Part shown: positions 20,066 through 27,354 of the stretch, one piece after another
Layout: every line of letters starts with the position of its first letter
Position numbering within the stretch: the first letter of the stretch is position 1
DNA from: Psychrosphaera sp. B3R10
GTDB taxonomy: Bacteria > Pseudomonadota > Gammaproteobacteria > Enterobacterales > Alteromonadaceae
NCBI RefSeq assembly: GCF_018861025.1
Contig: NZ_JAHKQH010000043.1
Coordinates: 1-54,415, forward strand
Length of the DNA stretch: 54,415 bases
Direction of reading: 5' to 3'
Notes under the pieces: model-generated
The model's database searches: none
Seen by the model: only the letters and a program-made list of their open reading frames with translations
Told to the model about the DNA's origin: nothing
Position numbers and translations under genes: made by a program

Positions 20066-20159
20066 CAAGTTAAATTGTTTATTATATTTAAATTATTTAT
20101 TTTCAATTGGTTATGATGACTTTAAGATCAACAGTAAAGATAGCACTCTAAGGCATAGT

Positions 20160-20173
20160 TTGTTGATCGATTC
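20160..20173 (+). repeat. Left subterminal 14-bp inverted repeat
   Basis: TTGTTGATCGATTC occurs here and, inverted, at 43996-44009 near the right end: an exact 14/14 match in opposite orientation, about 108 and 20 nt inside the two edges. A degenerate ATTGTTTAT also lies close to the left edge. A candidate recombinase arm or core site. Confidence 0.65.
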
Positions 20174-20212
20174 GGCCCCTCAAAATCTGCAAAACTATAA
20201 AGAGGCAGCATA

Positions 20213-21406
20213 ATGACTAATTGTGAGTCTGTTGACGTTATTGTAATTGGTGCTGGAGCGGCAGGTTTATTTGCTGCAAATACCGCAGGAAAAAATAATA
20301 GAAAAGTAAAAGTACTAGATCATGCCAAAAAGCCAGGGAAAAAGATTCTCATATCTGGTGGCGGTAGATGTAATTTTACTAATTATTATATAGAGCCAGA
20401 AAAGTACTTATGTAAAAACCCTCATTTCTGTAAGTCAGCTCTTAGTCAGTATACTCAATGGGAGTTTATTGGTTTAGTTGATGACTACAATATTCCTTAT
20501 CATGAAAAAACACTTGGGCAATTATTTTGTGATGATTCGGCAAAAGATATTGTAAACATGCTCATGAATGAATGTGAGAAAAGTAATGTTAGTTTTAGTT
20601 TTCAAACTGAAATTACTAAGGTCGAAAAATGTGAAGATGGGCAATTCTATGTTTACACAAACAAGCAAAGCTATAAGTGTGAATCTCTAATAGTAGCTAC
20701 CGGTGGTCTTTCAATGCCAAAGCTTGGTGCTACTCCTTTTGCTTACAAATTAGCTGAACAATTTGGCTTAACTGTACTTCCAACAAGAGCAGGCTTAGTA
20801 CCTTTTACACTCGATCCTGTCTTGAAAGAGCTACTGTCTGAAGTTTCAGGGGTATCAACCGATGTAACTGTCACTACAAACAATATGTCATTTGCTGAGG
20901 ATATGTTAATTACTCATCGAGGACTCTCTGGACCGGCTATTCTTCAAATATCATCTTATTGGCATCCAGGCGATCAAGTAGAAGTAAATTTGTTACCTAA
21001 TAAAGATATTGAACAGCTTATTACTGCGGCCTTGATTGAACAACCAAATATTTCAATTAAGAATTACCTTTCAACTCTATTTGCTAAAAGGTTTGCTGAA
21101 AAGCTCATCACTTTGTTTGATATTCCTAATGTACCTATCAAACAGCTGAATCATAAACAAATTCAAGCATTATCTGTAAATATACATGCATGGAAGATAA
21201 AACCTTCTGGAACTGAGGGGTATCGAACCGCAGAAGTCACAATTGGGGGGATCGATACTGATCATCTATCTTCTAAAACAATGGAGGTGAAATCAGTTTC
21301 AGGTTTATTCTTTATTGGTGAGGCAATTGACGTTACTGGTTGGCTAGGAGGGTACAACTTCCAATGGGCCTGGAGTAGCGGTTGGGTTGCAGGACAGAAC
21401 GCTTAA
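20213..21406 (+). CDS. yhiN: Island-borne replacement YhiN-type flavoprotein
   Basis: Complete, 397 aa, same family as the interrupted host gene but clearly diverged (roughly 60% identical by eye) and with more AT-rich codons. It keeps VIVIGAGAAGLFAANTAG, GKKILISGGGRCNFTN, TGGLSMPKLGATPFAY, GTEGYRTAEVTIGGI and the C-terminal IDVTGWLGGYNFQWAWSSGW. Its ATG overlaps the TAA of the broken host ORF (TAATG), with AGAGG about 7 nt upstream, so it can be translated from the host transcript by coupling. A hairpin terminator follows. Inferred role: it compensates for loss of the host enzyme on integration. The enzyme's physiological substrate is unsettled; BaiN homologues reduce unsaturated bile acids. 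Confidence 0.92.
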   Translation: MTNCESVDVIVIGAGAAGLFAANTAGKNNRKVKVLDHAKKPGKKILISGGGRCNFTNYYIEPEKYLCKNPHFCKSALSQYTQWEFIGLVDDYNIPYHEKTLGQLFCDDSAKDIVNMLMNECEKSNVSFSFQTEITKVEKCEDGQFYVYTNKQSYKCESLIVATGGLSMPKLGATPFAYKLAEQFGLTVLPTRAGLVPFTLDPVLKELLSEVSGVSTDVTVTTNNMSFAEDMLITHRGLSGPAILQISSYWHPGDQVEVNLLPNKDIEQLITAALIEQPNISIKNYLSTLFAKRFAEKLITLFDIPNVPIKQLNHKQIQALSVNIHAWKIKPSGTEGYRTAEVTIGGIDTDHLSSKTMEVKSVSGLFFIGEAIDVTGWLGGYNFQWAWSSGWVAGQNA

Positions 21407-21415
21407 CTTCTAGCA

Positions 21416-21449
21416 AGGCCTAATCCTTATAGCTTTAGGCCTGTTTTTT
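21416..21449 (+). terminator. Terminator after the replacement yhiN
   Basis: AGGCCTAA (21416-21423) pairs with TTAGGCCT (21435-21442), loop about 11 nt, followed by GTTTTTT. A strong rho-independent form 10 nt after the stop, closing the hijacked yhiN transcript before the cargo. Confidence 0.85.
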
Positions 21450-21469
21450 ATAATAAATTCACATTAATT

Positions 21470-22150
21470 TTACGAGTGACTGTTAGATGACAAAGGAGAT
21501 ATTTTCCAACCTTTCATAACTTGATCAATTGACAGTATCTGCACGGTTTTTTCAGTTTCTCCAGCATTCTTTAAATAAGGGGCAACATAATAATTATTTA
21601 GATAGTCAGCTGCATATTCATTAAATTCGCACATTCTATCCTTATAGAGTAAAAATTTAATACCTGATGATTCACGCCACTCAAATTTTCCATCATTCTC
21701 TTTAAAGCCATTAAAATTGGGTATCTTATCTGATAGTTTAACTGAACCTGTTTTGACACAACTCGAAAATATTCGATAACTAATTTTTCTTCTGTCTTCT
21801 ATATTTGGTAAGCGTAATATTGCCCATGCGTCAGGGATTAAAAAATTGACTTCACTGTCCTCTATTTGAGAGATAAACTTAAATTTGAAGAGGGCTGTGA
21901 GATCGGTTTTCTCATCTACTATTTGTTGAATACCTGTTAAACCGAATTTATTCAATTGGTATTTCAAAAATTTATAGCATTTGGCAATATCAACATTGTT
22001 GTCATTAAACTGAGCATTATCTCGATGCAATTGCTCTGCTAAGCCATCTAAAGTGGATTCTCCAATTTTTACATTAAGTAATATACGAAGAGCCCCTGAT
22101 CCAAGCATATGCTTAAACTCTTTATATACATCTTCAGTATTTTGTTTCAT
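21470..22150 (-). CDS. Hypothetical cargo protein
   Basis: About 226 aa, no signal peptide or membrane segment, no motif I recognise. It is Lys/Asn-rich with mixed helices (DVYKEFKHMLGSGALRILL; AAYDYLNNYY-like C-terminal part EFNEYAADYLNNYYVAPYLK). ATG 22150 is preferred; an in-frame GTG is at 22156 and GAGGTG lies just before the ATG. It is convergent with the replacement yhiN and divergent from the HTH gene at 22289, a position common for cargo regulators or effectors, but nothing further can be said. Confidence 0.55.
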   Translation of the reverse strand: MKQNTEDVYKEFKHMLGSGALRILLNVKIGESTLDGLAEQLHRDNAQFNDNNVDIAKCYKFLKYQLNKFGLTGIQQIVDEKTDLTALFKFKFISQIEDSEVNFLIPDAWAILRLPNIEDRRKISYRIFSSCVKTGSVKLSDKIPNFNGFKENDGKFEWRESSGIKFLLYKDRMCEFNEYAADYLNNYYVAPYLKNAGETEKTVQILSIDQVMKGWKISPLSSNSHS

Positions 22151-22288
22151 GAACACCTCGGTTGCCTAATATCTAATGACATTATCTATTAATAATTAAA
22201 TAATATTTGGCATCTAAATCGCACCAAATTGTCATCATACCTTGGTACTGTTTTGTTGCCAAGAGGGTTATGCAATAGAGTTCATGCC

Positions 22289-22540
22289 ATGATTAAGCAT
22301 ATAAACGATTCTCGTTATAAAGCCTTGATAGACTGGCTAAAAGCTGCTCGTAATGAGCAGGGGTTAACTGTGCGTGACCTTGGTAAATTACTGGGTGAGC
22401 CTCACCAGTTTGTGGTAAGAATAGAAACCTGTGAAAGAAAACTGAATGTATTTGAATACGTTCAGTATTGCGATGTATTAAATCTGCCTAAAGAGAAAGG
22501 CTTAGATATTTTAAGTACTCCTATCCAATCAATTTATTAA
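22289..22540 (+). CDS. XRE-type helix-turn-helix regulator
   Basis: About 83 aa consisting of one HTH: YKALIDWLKAARNEQGLTVR, DLGKLLGEPHQFVVRIETCERKLNVFEYVQYCDVL. The LTVRDLGKLLGEPHQFVVRIE part is a typical XRE helix 2-turn-helix 3. The start at ATG 22289 fits the family; an upstream TTG-initiated extension (from 22229) has no homologous look. A probable small DNA-binding regulator of the island, or an orphan antitoxin. It lies upstream of the HigB/HigA-type pair but is separated by about 150 nt. Confidence 0.7.
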   Translation: MIKHINDSRYKALIDWLKAARNEQGLTVRDLGKLLGEPHQFVVRIETCERKLNVFEYVQYCDVLNLPKEKGLDILSTPIQSIY

Positions 22541-22691
22541 TAAAATAGTATTTAATAAGAGCAGTTGTACATACTGCTTAATTAGGTATTTCTCATTTAA
22601 AAATAAGGTTCCACTAATATATTTTTAAAAAATATTTGAAAGTTCCAATAAATGGATCAATAATGGGGCTGTAATAAAAAGGAACTACAAT

Positions 22692-22979
22692 TTGAAAGTC
22701 ATTGGTCGAGAGTTAATTACTACGTACATAGCGAATAATTGTGATGCGCAAAAGCCATTGCAATGTTGGTTACGTGAAGTAGAAGAAGCTTCTTGGAAAG
22801 ATAAGGAAATAATAAAGATCTCTTATCGAGGAATCGACTTTTTGCCTAATAACAAAGTTATATTCCACTTCTTTGCTGGAAGCTTTAAATTACTTGCGTT
22901 AATTGTTATTGGAGCCGGTGTCATTATTGTAGAAAAAATAGGGTCCATTGCTGAATCAAGCAAATGGAATCTTAAGTAG
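22692..22979 (+). CDS. higB: HigB-family type II toxin
   Basis: A 95-aa RelE-like mRNA interferase of the HigB_toxin family. The layout matches: MKVIGRELITTYIANNCDAQ, KPLQCWLREVEEASWKDKEI, then IDFLPNNKVIFHFFAGSFKLLALI. The C-terminal half is unusual: where typical HigB has a charged IVYIRFVGTHAEYDKID, this one has VIGAGVIIVEKIGSIAESSKWN, so the catalytic His (THAEY) is replaced by SIAESS. It may be a weakened toxin. Start TTG 22692 with AGGA about 9 nt upstream. The stop is 9 nt before the antitoxin ATG, as expected of a higBA pair. Confidence 0.75.
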   Translation: MKVIGRELITTYIANNCDAQKPLQCWLREVEEASWKDKEIIKISYRGIDFLPNNKVIFHFFAGSFKLLALIVIGAGVIIVEKIGSIAESSKWNLK

Positions 22980-22988
22980 GTGAGCAAT

Positions 22989-24182
22989 ATGAAAATAAAA
23001 ATCATTACAAATGAAAAAGAACGAATAGAGGCTCAACAGCACCTATCGATGCTTATTGAAAAAGATCCCATCGCAAATGAAGATTTAATAGGTGTGTTAG
23101 GGCTTTTAATTGAAAATTACGAGAAAGAACTTTTTGATATTGGCTTGCCAGATCCCGTTTCTGCTATCGAATATCGTATGGAACAACAAAATTTATCTAG
23201 AAAAGACTTAATTCAATATTTAGGTACAAAAAGTAGGGTATCTGAAATATTGAATAAGAAAAAGTCATTAAGTCTATCTATGATTCGTTCATTACATGAA
23301 GGATTGGCAATCCCATATGATGTACTCCTGCAAGAACAAGAGCATGAACTAGACAATAGAGATGTCAATTATAATGATTATCCAATCTCAGCAATGTTTA
23401 AGCTTGGTTATTTTGGCAAAACCATAGCAAATATAGCAGATGCTAAAGAACGTGCAGAAGAGCTTATTAAGGGGCTTCTCAAGCCTGTAGGTATGAATAC
23501 CTTTGATAATTGTTCAGCTCACTTAAGAAAAAGTGATGCACATACAACAAATAAAAAAATGGATTCATTGGCTTTAGCAGCTTGGCAAGCAAAGGTTTTA
23601 AGCAAAACACTCAATACTAAGCTGCCAAATTGTGATCTAGAACGAATAGATCTTGATTTCATGAAAAGAGTTTTAAAGCTTTCAAGCCTGGAAAAAGGGC
23701 CGCTATTAGCTAAAGAGTTGCTTGCAAAAAATGGAATACATTTAGTTTTTGAAAAACATTTGCCCAAAACATATTTAGATGGTGCTGCGATGTGGGGCAT
23801 CGATGGTAATCCTGTTATTGGTATGACTATCCGCTATGACAGACTAGATAATTTTTGGTTTGTTTTAATGCATGAGTTAGCACACGTATCGCTTCACTTG
23901 AAAGAGACAAAAATACCGTTTTTTGATGATCTTGACAGTTCAGAACACGTCAATAATCAGGAAGATGAGGCTGACGAAAAAGCTTTAGCCGCTTCATTAT
24001 CAAAAAATGACTGGTCAAAATATATTGGCATGCTAGATACACCTAATAGTGTTCTAAGCCTTGCAAATAAGCTCGGAATAAGTCCTGCGATTATTGCAGG
24101 TAGGTACAGAAAAGATACCGGAAACTATCGAATATTTAACCGCCTAATTGGCAGTAATCAGGTAAGAGATATGATTTTTTAA
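22989..24182 (+). CDS. HigA-type antitoxin fused to an ImmA/IrrE (M78) metallopeptidase
   Basis: About 397 aa. The N-terminus resembles HigA: an acidic lead (LIGVLGLLIENYEKELF) and an HTH at about residues 58-100 (AIEYRMEQQNLSRKDLIQYL, SRVSEILNKKKSLSLSMI). The C-terminal half is an ImmA/IrrE-family zinc peptidase with HELAH at about 295-299 (VLMHELAHVSLHL) and downstream EDEADEKALAASL supplying the third ligand. In this class an HTH represses and the peptidase cleaves a regulator or the antitoxin itself. Paired with HigB it suggests conditional antitoxin removal, which is an inference. ATG 22989 follows AGGTG; an in-frame GTG at 22980 is the alternative. Confidence 0.82.
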   Translation: MKIKIITNEKERIEAQQHLSMLIEKDPIANEDLIGVLGLLIENYEKELFDIGLPDPVSAIEYRMEQQNLSRKDLIQYLGTKSRVSEILNKKKSLSLSMIRSLHEGLAIPYDVLLQEQEHELDNRDVNYNDYPISAMFKLGYFGKTIANIADAKERAEELIKGLLKPVGMNTFDNCSAHLRKSDAHTTNKKMDSLALAAWQAKVLSKTLNTKLPNCDLERIDLDFMKRVLKLSSLEKGPLLAKELLAKNGIHLVFEKHLPKTYLDGAAMWGIDGNPVIGMTIRYDRLDNFWFVLMHELAHVSLHLKETKIPFFDDLDSSEHVNNQEDEADEKALAASLSKNDWSKYIGMLDTPNSVLSLANKLGISPAIIAGRYRKDTGNYRIFNRLIGSNQVRDMIF

Positions 24183-24198
24183 AATTTATGGGAAGGTA

Positions 24199-24230
24199 TC
24201 ACAAGGTAATGTTGGCGCATTACCTTGTGA
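24199..24230 (+). terminator. Hairpin after the higBA-like operon
   Basis: A perfect 13-bp stem (24199-24211 with 24218-24230) with a 6-nt loop, beginning 17 nt after the stop. There is no U tract after it on the + strand, so it may be a bidirectional boundary or RNA-stability element rather than a canonical terminator. Confidence 0.6.
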
Positions 24231-24348
24231 CAGATGACCCAAACAAACGAGGCACATCTTAGGAATTTTTACGTTCCAGACAGGCTTACTTTAGTCAAAA
24301 ACGTAAAACATTTCAACCTAATGCCTCTTAAATATAGGAGTGTGCATT

Positions 24349-24495
24349 ATGGCCACTAAAAAGAAAATCCCTGTTCCAGAGGGTATGAAGTTAATCTTTC
24401 GCAGATATAGAAAGGACCCTAAGTCAAACCAGATGCTTGATGCAAGGCGTTATGGTTGTAAAGCTTGGCCCATTCTTGTTCCAGCTGAAAGTTAG
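24349..24495 (+). CDS. Small 48-aa basic island protein
   Basis: ATG 24349, with AGGAG 8 nt upstream, encodes 48 residues beginning MATKKKIPVPEGMKLIFRRY and ending CKAWPILVPAES. The mix of KxIFRRYRKDPKSNQMLDAR and a conserved-looking KAWPI terminus recalls short unnamed proteins often found with the next gene in gammaproteobacterial islands; I recall this association but cannot verify it here. Function unknown. Confidence 0.65.
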   Translation: MATKKKIPVPEGMKLIFRRYRKDPKSNQMLDARRYGCKAWPILVPAES

Positions 24496-24552
24496 CGTAA
24501 ACGAGCAGTTTATATGTAGCTGCTCAAATTTATATTTTAGAGGATAGTTGAA

Positions 24553-24798
24553 ATGACTAATACTAAACAAAGCTCTAAGCAGTTAGCTTCAAAAGCTGCT
24601 TCAACATTAAATGATCCATCGGCGTCTCAAATACAAAAGTCGTTAGCGGCATCAGTATTGAGCCAATCTAGCTCAACACATCAAACGAGCTCCGGAATGG
24701 AAACCAAGGCTTCAAATGTTATGAAGAGCGACAAATACAGTGATGATACAAAATCATTTGCTGCATCTGTTCTCTCACAGTCAAACAAAGCCCGGTAA
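24553..24798 (+). CDS. Small Ser/Ala-rich repeat protein
   Basis: 81 aa, low complexity with an internal repeat: SQIQKSLAASVLSQS and TKSFAASVLSQSNKA, each preceded by an ALN-D/S-SDKYSDD type linker. It would form amphipathic helices. It sits 57 nt after the 48-aa gene in the same direction with a good RBS (AGAGGATAG), so the two probably share a transcript. Not recognised functionally; proteins of this look (KAASTLxxPxASxxxKSLAxSxLSQ) are frequent island companions in my recollection. Confidence 0.6.
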   Translation: MTNTKQSSKQLASKAASTLNDPSASQIQKSLAASVLSQSSSTHQTSSGMETKASNVMKSDKYSDDTKSFAASVLSQSNKAR

Positions 24799-24807
24799 TG
24801 TTCTGTT

Positions 24808-24842
24808 TAGGGGATAAGCAGAGATTACCTGCTTATCCCCTA
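24808..24842. terminator. Strong 14-bp hairpin
   Basis: A perfect 14-bp inverted repeat (24808-24821 with 24829-24842) and a 7-nt loop, directly after the repeat-protein gene and before the nuclease-like gene. It lacks a long T run; probably a terminator or attenuation point. Confidence 0.65.
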
Positions 24843-24890
24843 TCTTGGGTTTAAAAATACACCATGGCAACTTAAAGATGAGTTTAACAA

Positions 24891-25877
24891 ATGGCAAATA
24901 AAAAAATTTGGGCCTATGGAAAGGACATTAATGGCGATTATATAACTGGTGAAGTACACCCTTTGAGGATTTTTTATATTTGGGAAGTACTTAAGCTGAA
25001 GCGTGACAATATTCATGAATTCAATAAGATTACTTTCATGAGTACTCAAAAAGATCCAAATGCGAGAACTGAAATGTCTTCTGTAATAAAAGGCTTCTTT
25101 AGGTATATAAAAAAACCTAAACAATCTATTAAAGAAGATAAAGATAGTGATTCATTATCTCATTCTATTGCGATATTAGCTCTTGCAGAACAAAAGCAAC
25201 TCAATTTCACGTGTGGCGAGGTTAAGTTCACAATTGACGTTGATGAACTGCGCACTGAAGATGTAAAAATACAACTTACAAATAGAGATACATTCGATTA
25301 TTACTATCCAGATCTAATTTGTCAGTTTTCTTCGCCACAAGATCTAGCTGAAAAATGGGGGGGGAAAGTAGCTTTAGAAGTTAAACAGACTCATGCTTGT
25401 GACCCTGAAAAAATACATGACTTTAAAAATCATTGTATACCGATCATCGAGATAGATATTGAAAAGTGGTCTATTGAAAAAAAATACGAAACAAAATCAC
25501 CTTCACCAGAGCAATTAGAAGATTACTTTTATTTCTGGAAAAACGTGTTTAGTAAAAATATTTTCGGTAAAATTTTAAGTGATCCGGTCACTCCTCAATA
25601 TTATGAAAAAAAAGAGATTGAATTTAAGAGCCGTATTGATTCGTTACAATCCCAAAACAAGCAGTTAGCGGATGGATACCAAGGAGTGAAAAAGCAAGTT
25701 TTAGCTATTGAAACTAAAAACACCCGATTAACTTCTAATATTGACAGCTTAAATGAAAAATACGTTAAAGAAGTCAAAGAGTTGAATGCATTAATTAATG
25801 ATAAAAACAGCGCTATTAGCATACTTGAAAGTAGAGGACTGTTTGACTTTATTAAACAAGCTTTTAAGGTTAATTAA
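24891..25877 (+). CDS. PD-(D/E)XK nuclease-like protein with a C-terminal coiled coil
   Basis: 328 aa. The middle carries YYYPDLICQF at about 140-149 and KVALEVKQTHACDPEKIHDF at about 162-181, the D...ExK arrangement of PD-(D/E)XK nucleases, in a setting like CoiA or DUF6035-type proteins. Residues about 240-315 form a coiled coil (FKSRIDSLQSQNKQLADGYQ ... LTSNIDSLNEKYVKEVKELN). No membrane segment. Possibly a defence nuclease or a DNA-processing protein of the island. It stands alone after the hairpin at 24808-24842. The RBS is weak. The nuclease call is motif-based only. Confidence 0.55.
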   Translation: MANKKIWAYGKDINGDYITGEVHPLRIFYIWEVLKLKRDNIHEFNKITFMSTQKDPNARTEMSSVIKGFFRYIKKPKQSIKEDKDSDSLSHSIAILALAEQKQLNFTCGEVKFTIDVDELRTEDVKIQLTNRDTFDYYYPDLICQFSSPQDLAEKWGGKVALEVKQTHACDPEKIHDFKNHCIPIIEIDIEKWSIEKKYETKSPSPEQLEDYFYFWKNVFSKNIFGKILSDPVTPQYYEKKEIEFKSRIDSLQSQNKQLADGYQGVKKQVLAIETKNTRLTSNIDSLNEKYVKEVKELNALINDKNSAISILESRGLFDFIKQAFKVN

Positions 25878-25971
25878 AGTGAATAGCCGATTTTTGCCCG
25901 TTACTGGCGGCCCCCTGCATCAGGAGCCAATAGATAATAATGTGCTCAGATACCGGTAACTTAAAACTATT

Positions 25972-26199
25972 TTAACCGTTTCGTCCTAGAAGCTTTTTTA
26001 ACTTTTGCTGCGCTACTTTGTCACCTGATGATAGAGCTTTATATTCATCAATAAGCTTTGTTAAGCCTGAATTTTTCTCACCACGAAAATATTCAATATT
26101 ACGCTCTATTTTCTTCAAGATCTTAACTAGACTAACATCATTAACCTGTGAAACATCTTCTTTGTGAGCAAATAGGCTTTTCTCTTGCGGAAAGTTCAC
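25972..26199 (-). CDS. Short helical ORF, possibly a gene remnant
   Basis: 75 codons starting at GTG 26199 (MNFPQEKSLFAHKEDV). It is helical and Lys-rich with LVKILKKIERNIEYF. The start lacks a clear RBS and the frame stays open upstream as RYFVN, so it looks like the C-terminal end of a larger gene whose 5' part is lost. It is downstream of the HNH gene in the same orientation, separated by 267 nt without recognisable content. Confidence 0.35.
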   Translation of the reverse strand: MNFPQEKSLFAHKEDVSQVNDVSLVKILKKIERNIEYFRGEKNSGLTKLIDEYKALSSGDKVAQQKLKKLLGRNG

Positions 26200-26466
26200 A
26201 AAGTAACGTAAACCACGCTTACTTTATATCGAATTGTGATTTAAAAACCCGCGCTTTATGAATCATATATAGAGTAATTTTGATTTATAAAATAAAGATG
26301 TATAAATCAAATTAATTCTTTTGGGCAGGGCTGAACTATTTAAACGTCTGCGCTTTGTAAAAATGTTCAAATCGTTGTAAATGATAGCGAACATCTCTTG
26401 ATAGCTCAAAGTGCTAGTCAGATGAAGTCCAAACTTATTCATCGAAACTGTAAGATCAGATATGAG

Positions 26467-27354
26467 CTATATTTCAAAAAAAGCATCTGAATTTGCTAAG
26501 CATTGATACATTACCTTCTTCCAGTGATTAGCAAACTGCTCGGAATCTATGAGAGGTTGAAGGTTAGCATTCACAAAACCATTTTTGATTGCCTGTGGTG
26601 TTGCTTGAGGATCAAAACCTAATATTACATCTACAAAGGCATTCTTTTGATCAATTACTTCACTTAAATGTTTGCCTGCTTCCAAGCTATACCTATTAGC
26701 TAAATCTAAACCATTGAAGTGGTTTCTAGCTCTGTTCTTTTCTTCTGGGCTCCAAGCAGCAGGGCATTGGACGGAATAAACTACAGCACCATCATCTTCA
26801 TCAATATACTCGGCATATACCCACTGCTCTTGATAAAAAATACCTTTATCGACATAAGGGTGAATAGCTTGTTCGTCTTCAACAGTAGCGTAAGCTTGCC
26901 CCTTTTCACCCATATTACAGTCACGACAAGAAGGAACTAAATTAAGTGGCATTACAGAAAATTCAGGAAAATGAGCTTTGGGTAAAAAGTGATCTAAATT
27001 CTTGGTCTGCCCTATGTCACCACAAAATGGGCAACGCTCCCCAGAAGAAACCAGCAAAGCATCGTAATAGTCTCTTGCAGGCTTATCTTTATCACGTAAA
27101 TTATTTTCATATAGATTAACTAATTTTCTTTTTGTCAGATGTCCAACAACTGGTGTTGTATTAGTTAAAGGGTTAACTTTAGGGTATGTATATAAATTAC
27201 CAGCCAAACTTAAGGCTTGATATTGTTGTTCTTTAACGTAAAAGGTTGGGAAAACCGAAATAAAGTTATTACGTACATTAACTTGCTCCATCCCTTCTGA
27301 GCATTTTACTAACATGTCATTGAAAGAAATATTAGGTAGGGTTAGTCTTTTCAT
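26467..27354 (-). CDS. Septu-like HNH endonuclease (PtuB-type)
   Basis: 295 aa. A zinc-stabilised HNH domain lies at about residues 112-153: CPFCGDIGQTKNLDHFLPK then LVPSCRDCN, with two CxxC pairs, LDHFLPK supplying the catalytic His and CRDCN the distal part. Its ATG overlaps the stop of the upstream ATPase gene (ATGA), so the two products are made together. An ATPase/HNH pair of these sizes is the architecture of Septu (PtuA/PtuB) phage defence. The nuclease probably acts on nucleic acid under ATPase control (inferred). Confidence 0.75.
   Translation of the reverse strand: MKRLTLPNISFNDMLVKCSEGMEQVNVRNNFISVFPTFYVKEQQYQALSLAGNLYTYPKVNPLTNTTPVVGHLTKRKLVNLYENNLRDKDKPARDYYDALLVSSGERCPFCGDIGQTKNLDHFLPKAHFPEFSVMPLNLVPSCRDCNMGEKGQAYATVEDEQAIHPYVDKGIFYQEQWVYAEYIDEDDGAVVYSVQCPAAWSPEEKNRARNHFNGLDLANRYSLEAGKHLSEVIDQKNAFVDVILGFDPQATPQAIKNGFVNANLQPLIDSEQFANHWKKVMYQCLANSDAFFEI

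Larger units (their letters stand above)
19032..20213 (+). pseudogene. yhiN: Host yhiN-type flavoprotein gene, 5' part, interrupted by the island
   Basis: HI0933/YhiN (BaiN-like) NAD(P)/FAD-dependent oxidoreductase. Host sequence runs from ATG 19032 (RBS GGAG) to about 20051, some 340 codons: the FAD-binding VIVIGAGAAGLMCAAQAG at about 8-25, GKKILISGGGRCNFTN at about 43-58, and TGGLSMPKLGATPFGY. The family's C-terminal block (GTEGYRTAEVT through GWLGGYNFQWAW) is broken after TAE; the rest lies at 44029. The frame continues with about 53 island-encoded residues to TAA 20211-20213. The product lacks the C-terminal FAD-contact segment and is presumably inactive. The stop overlaps the next ATG (TAATG). 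Confidence 0.9.
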
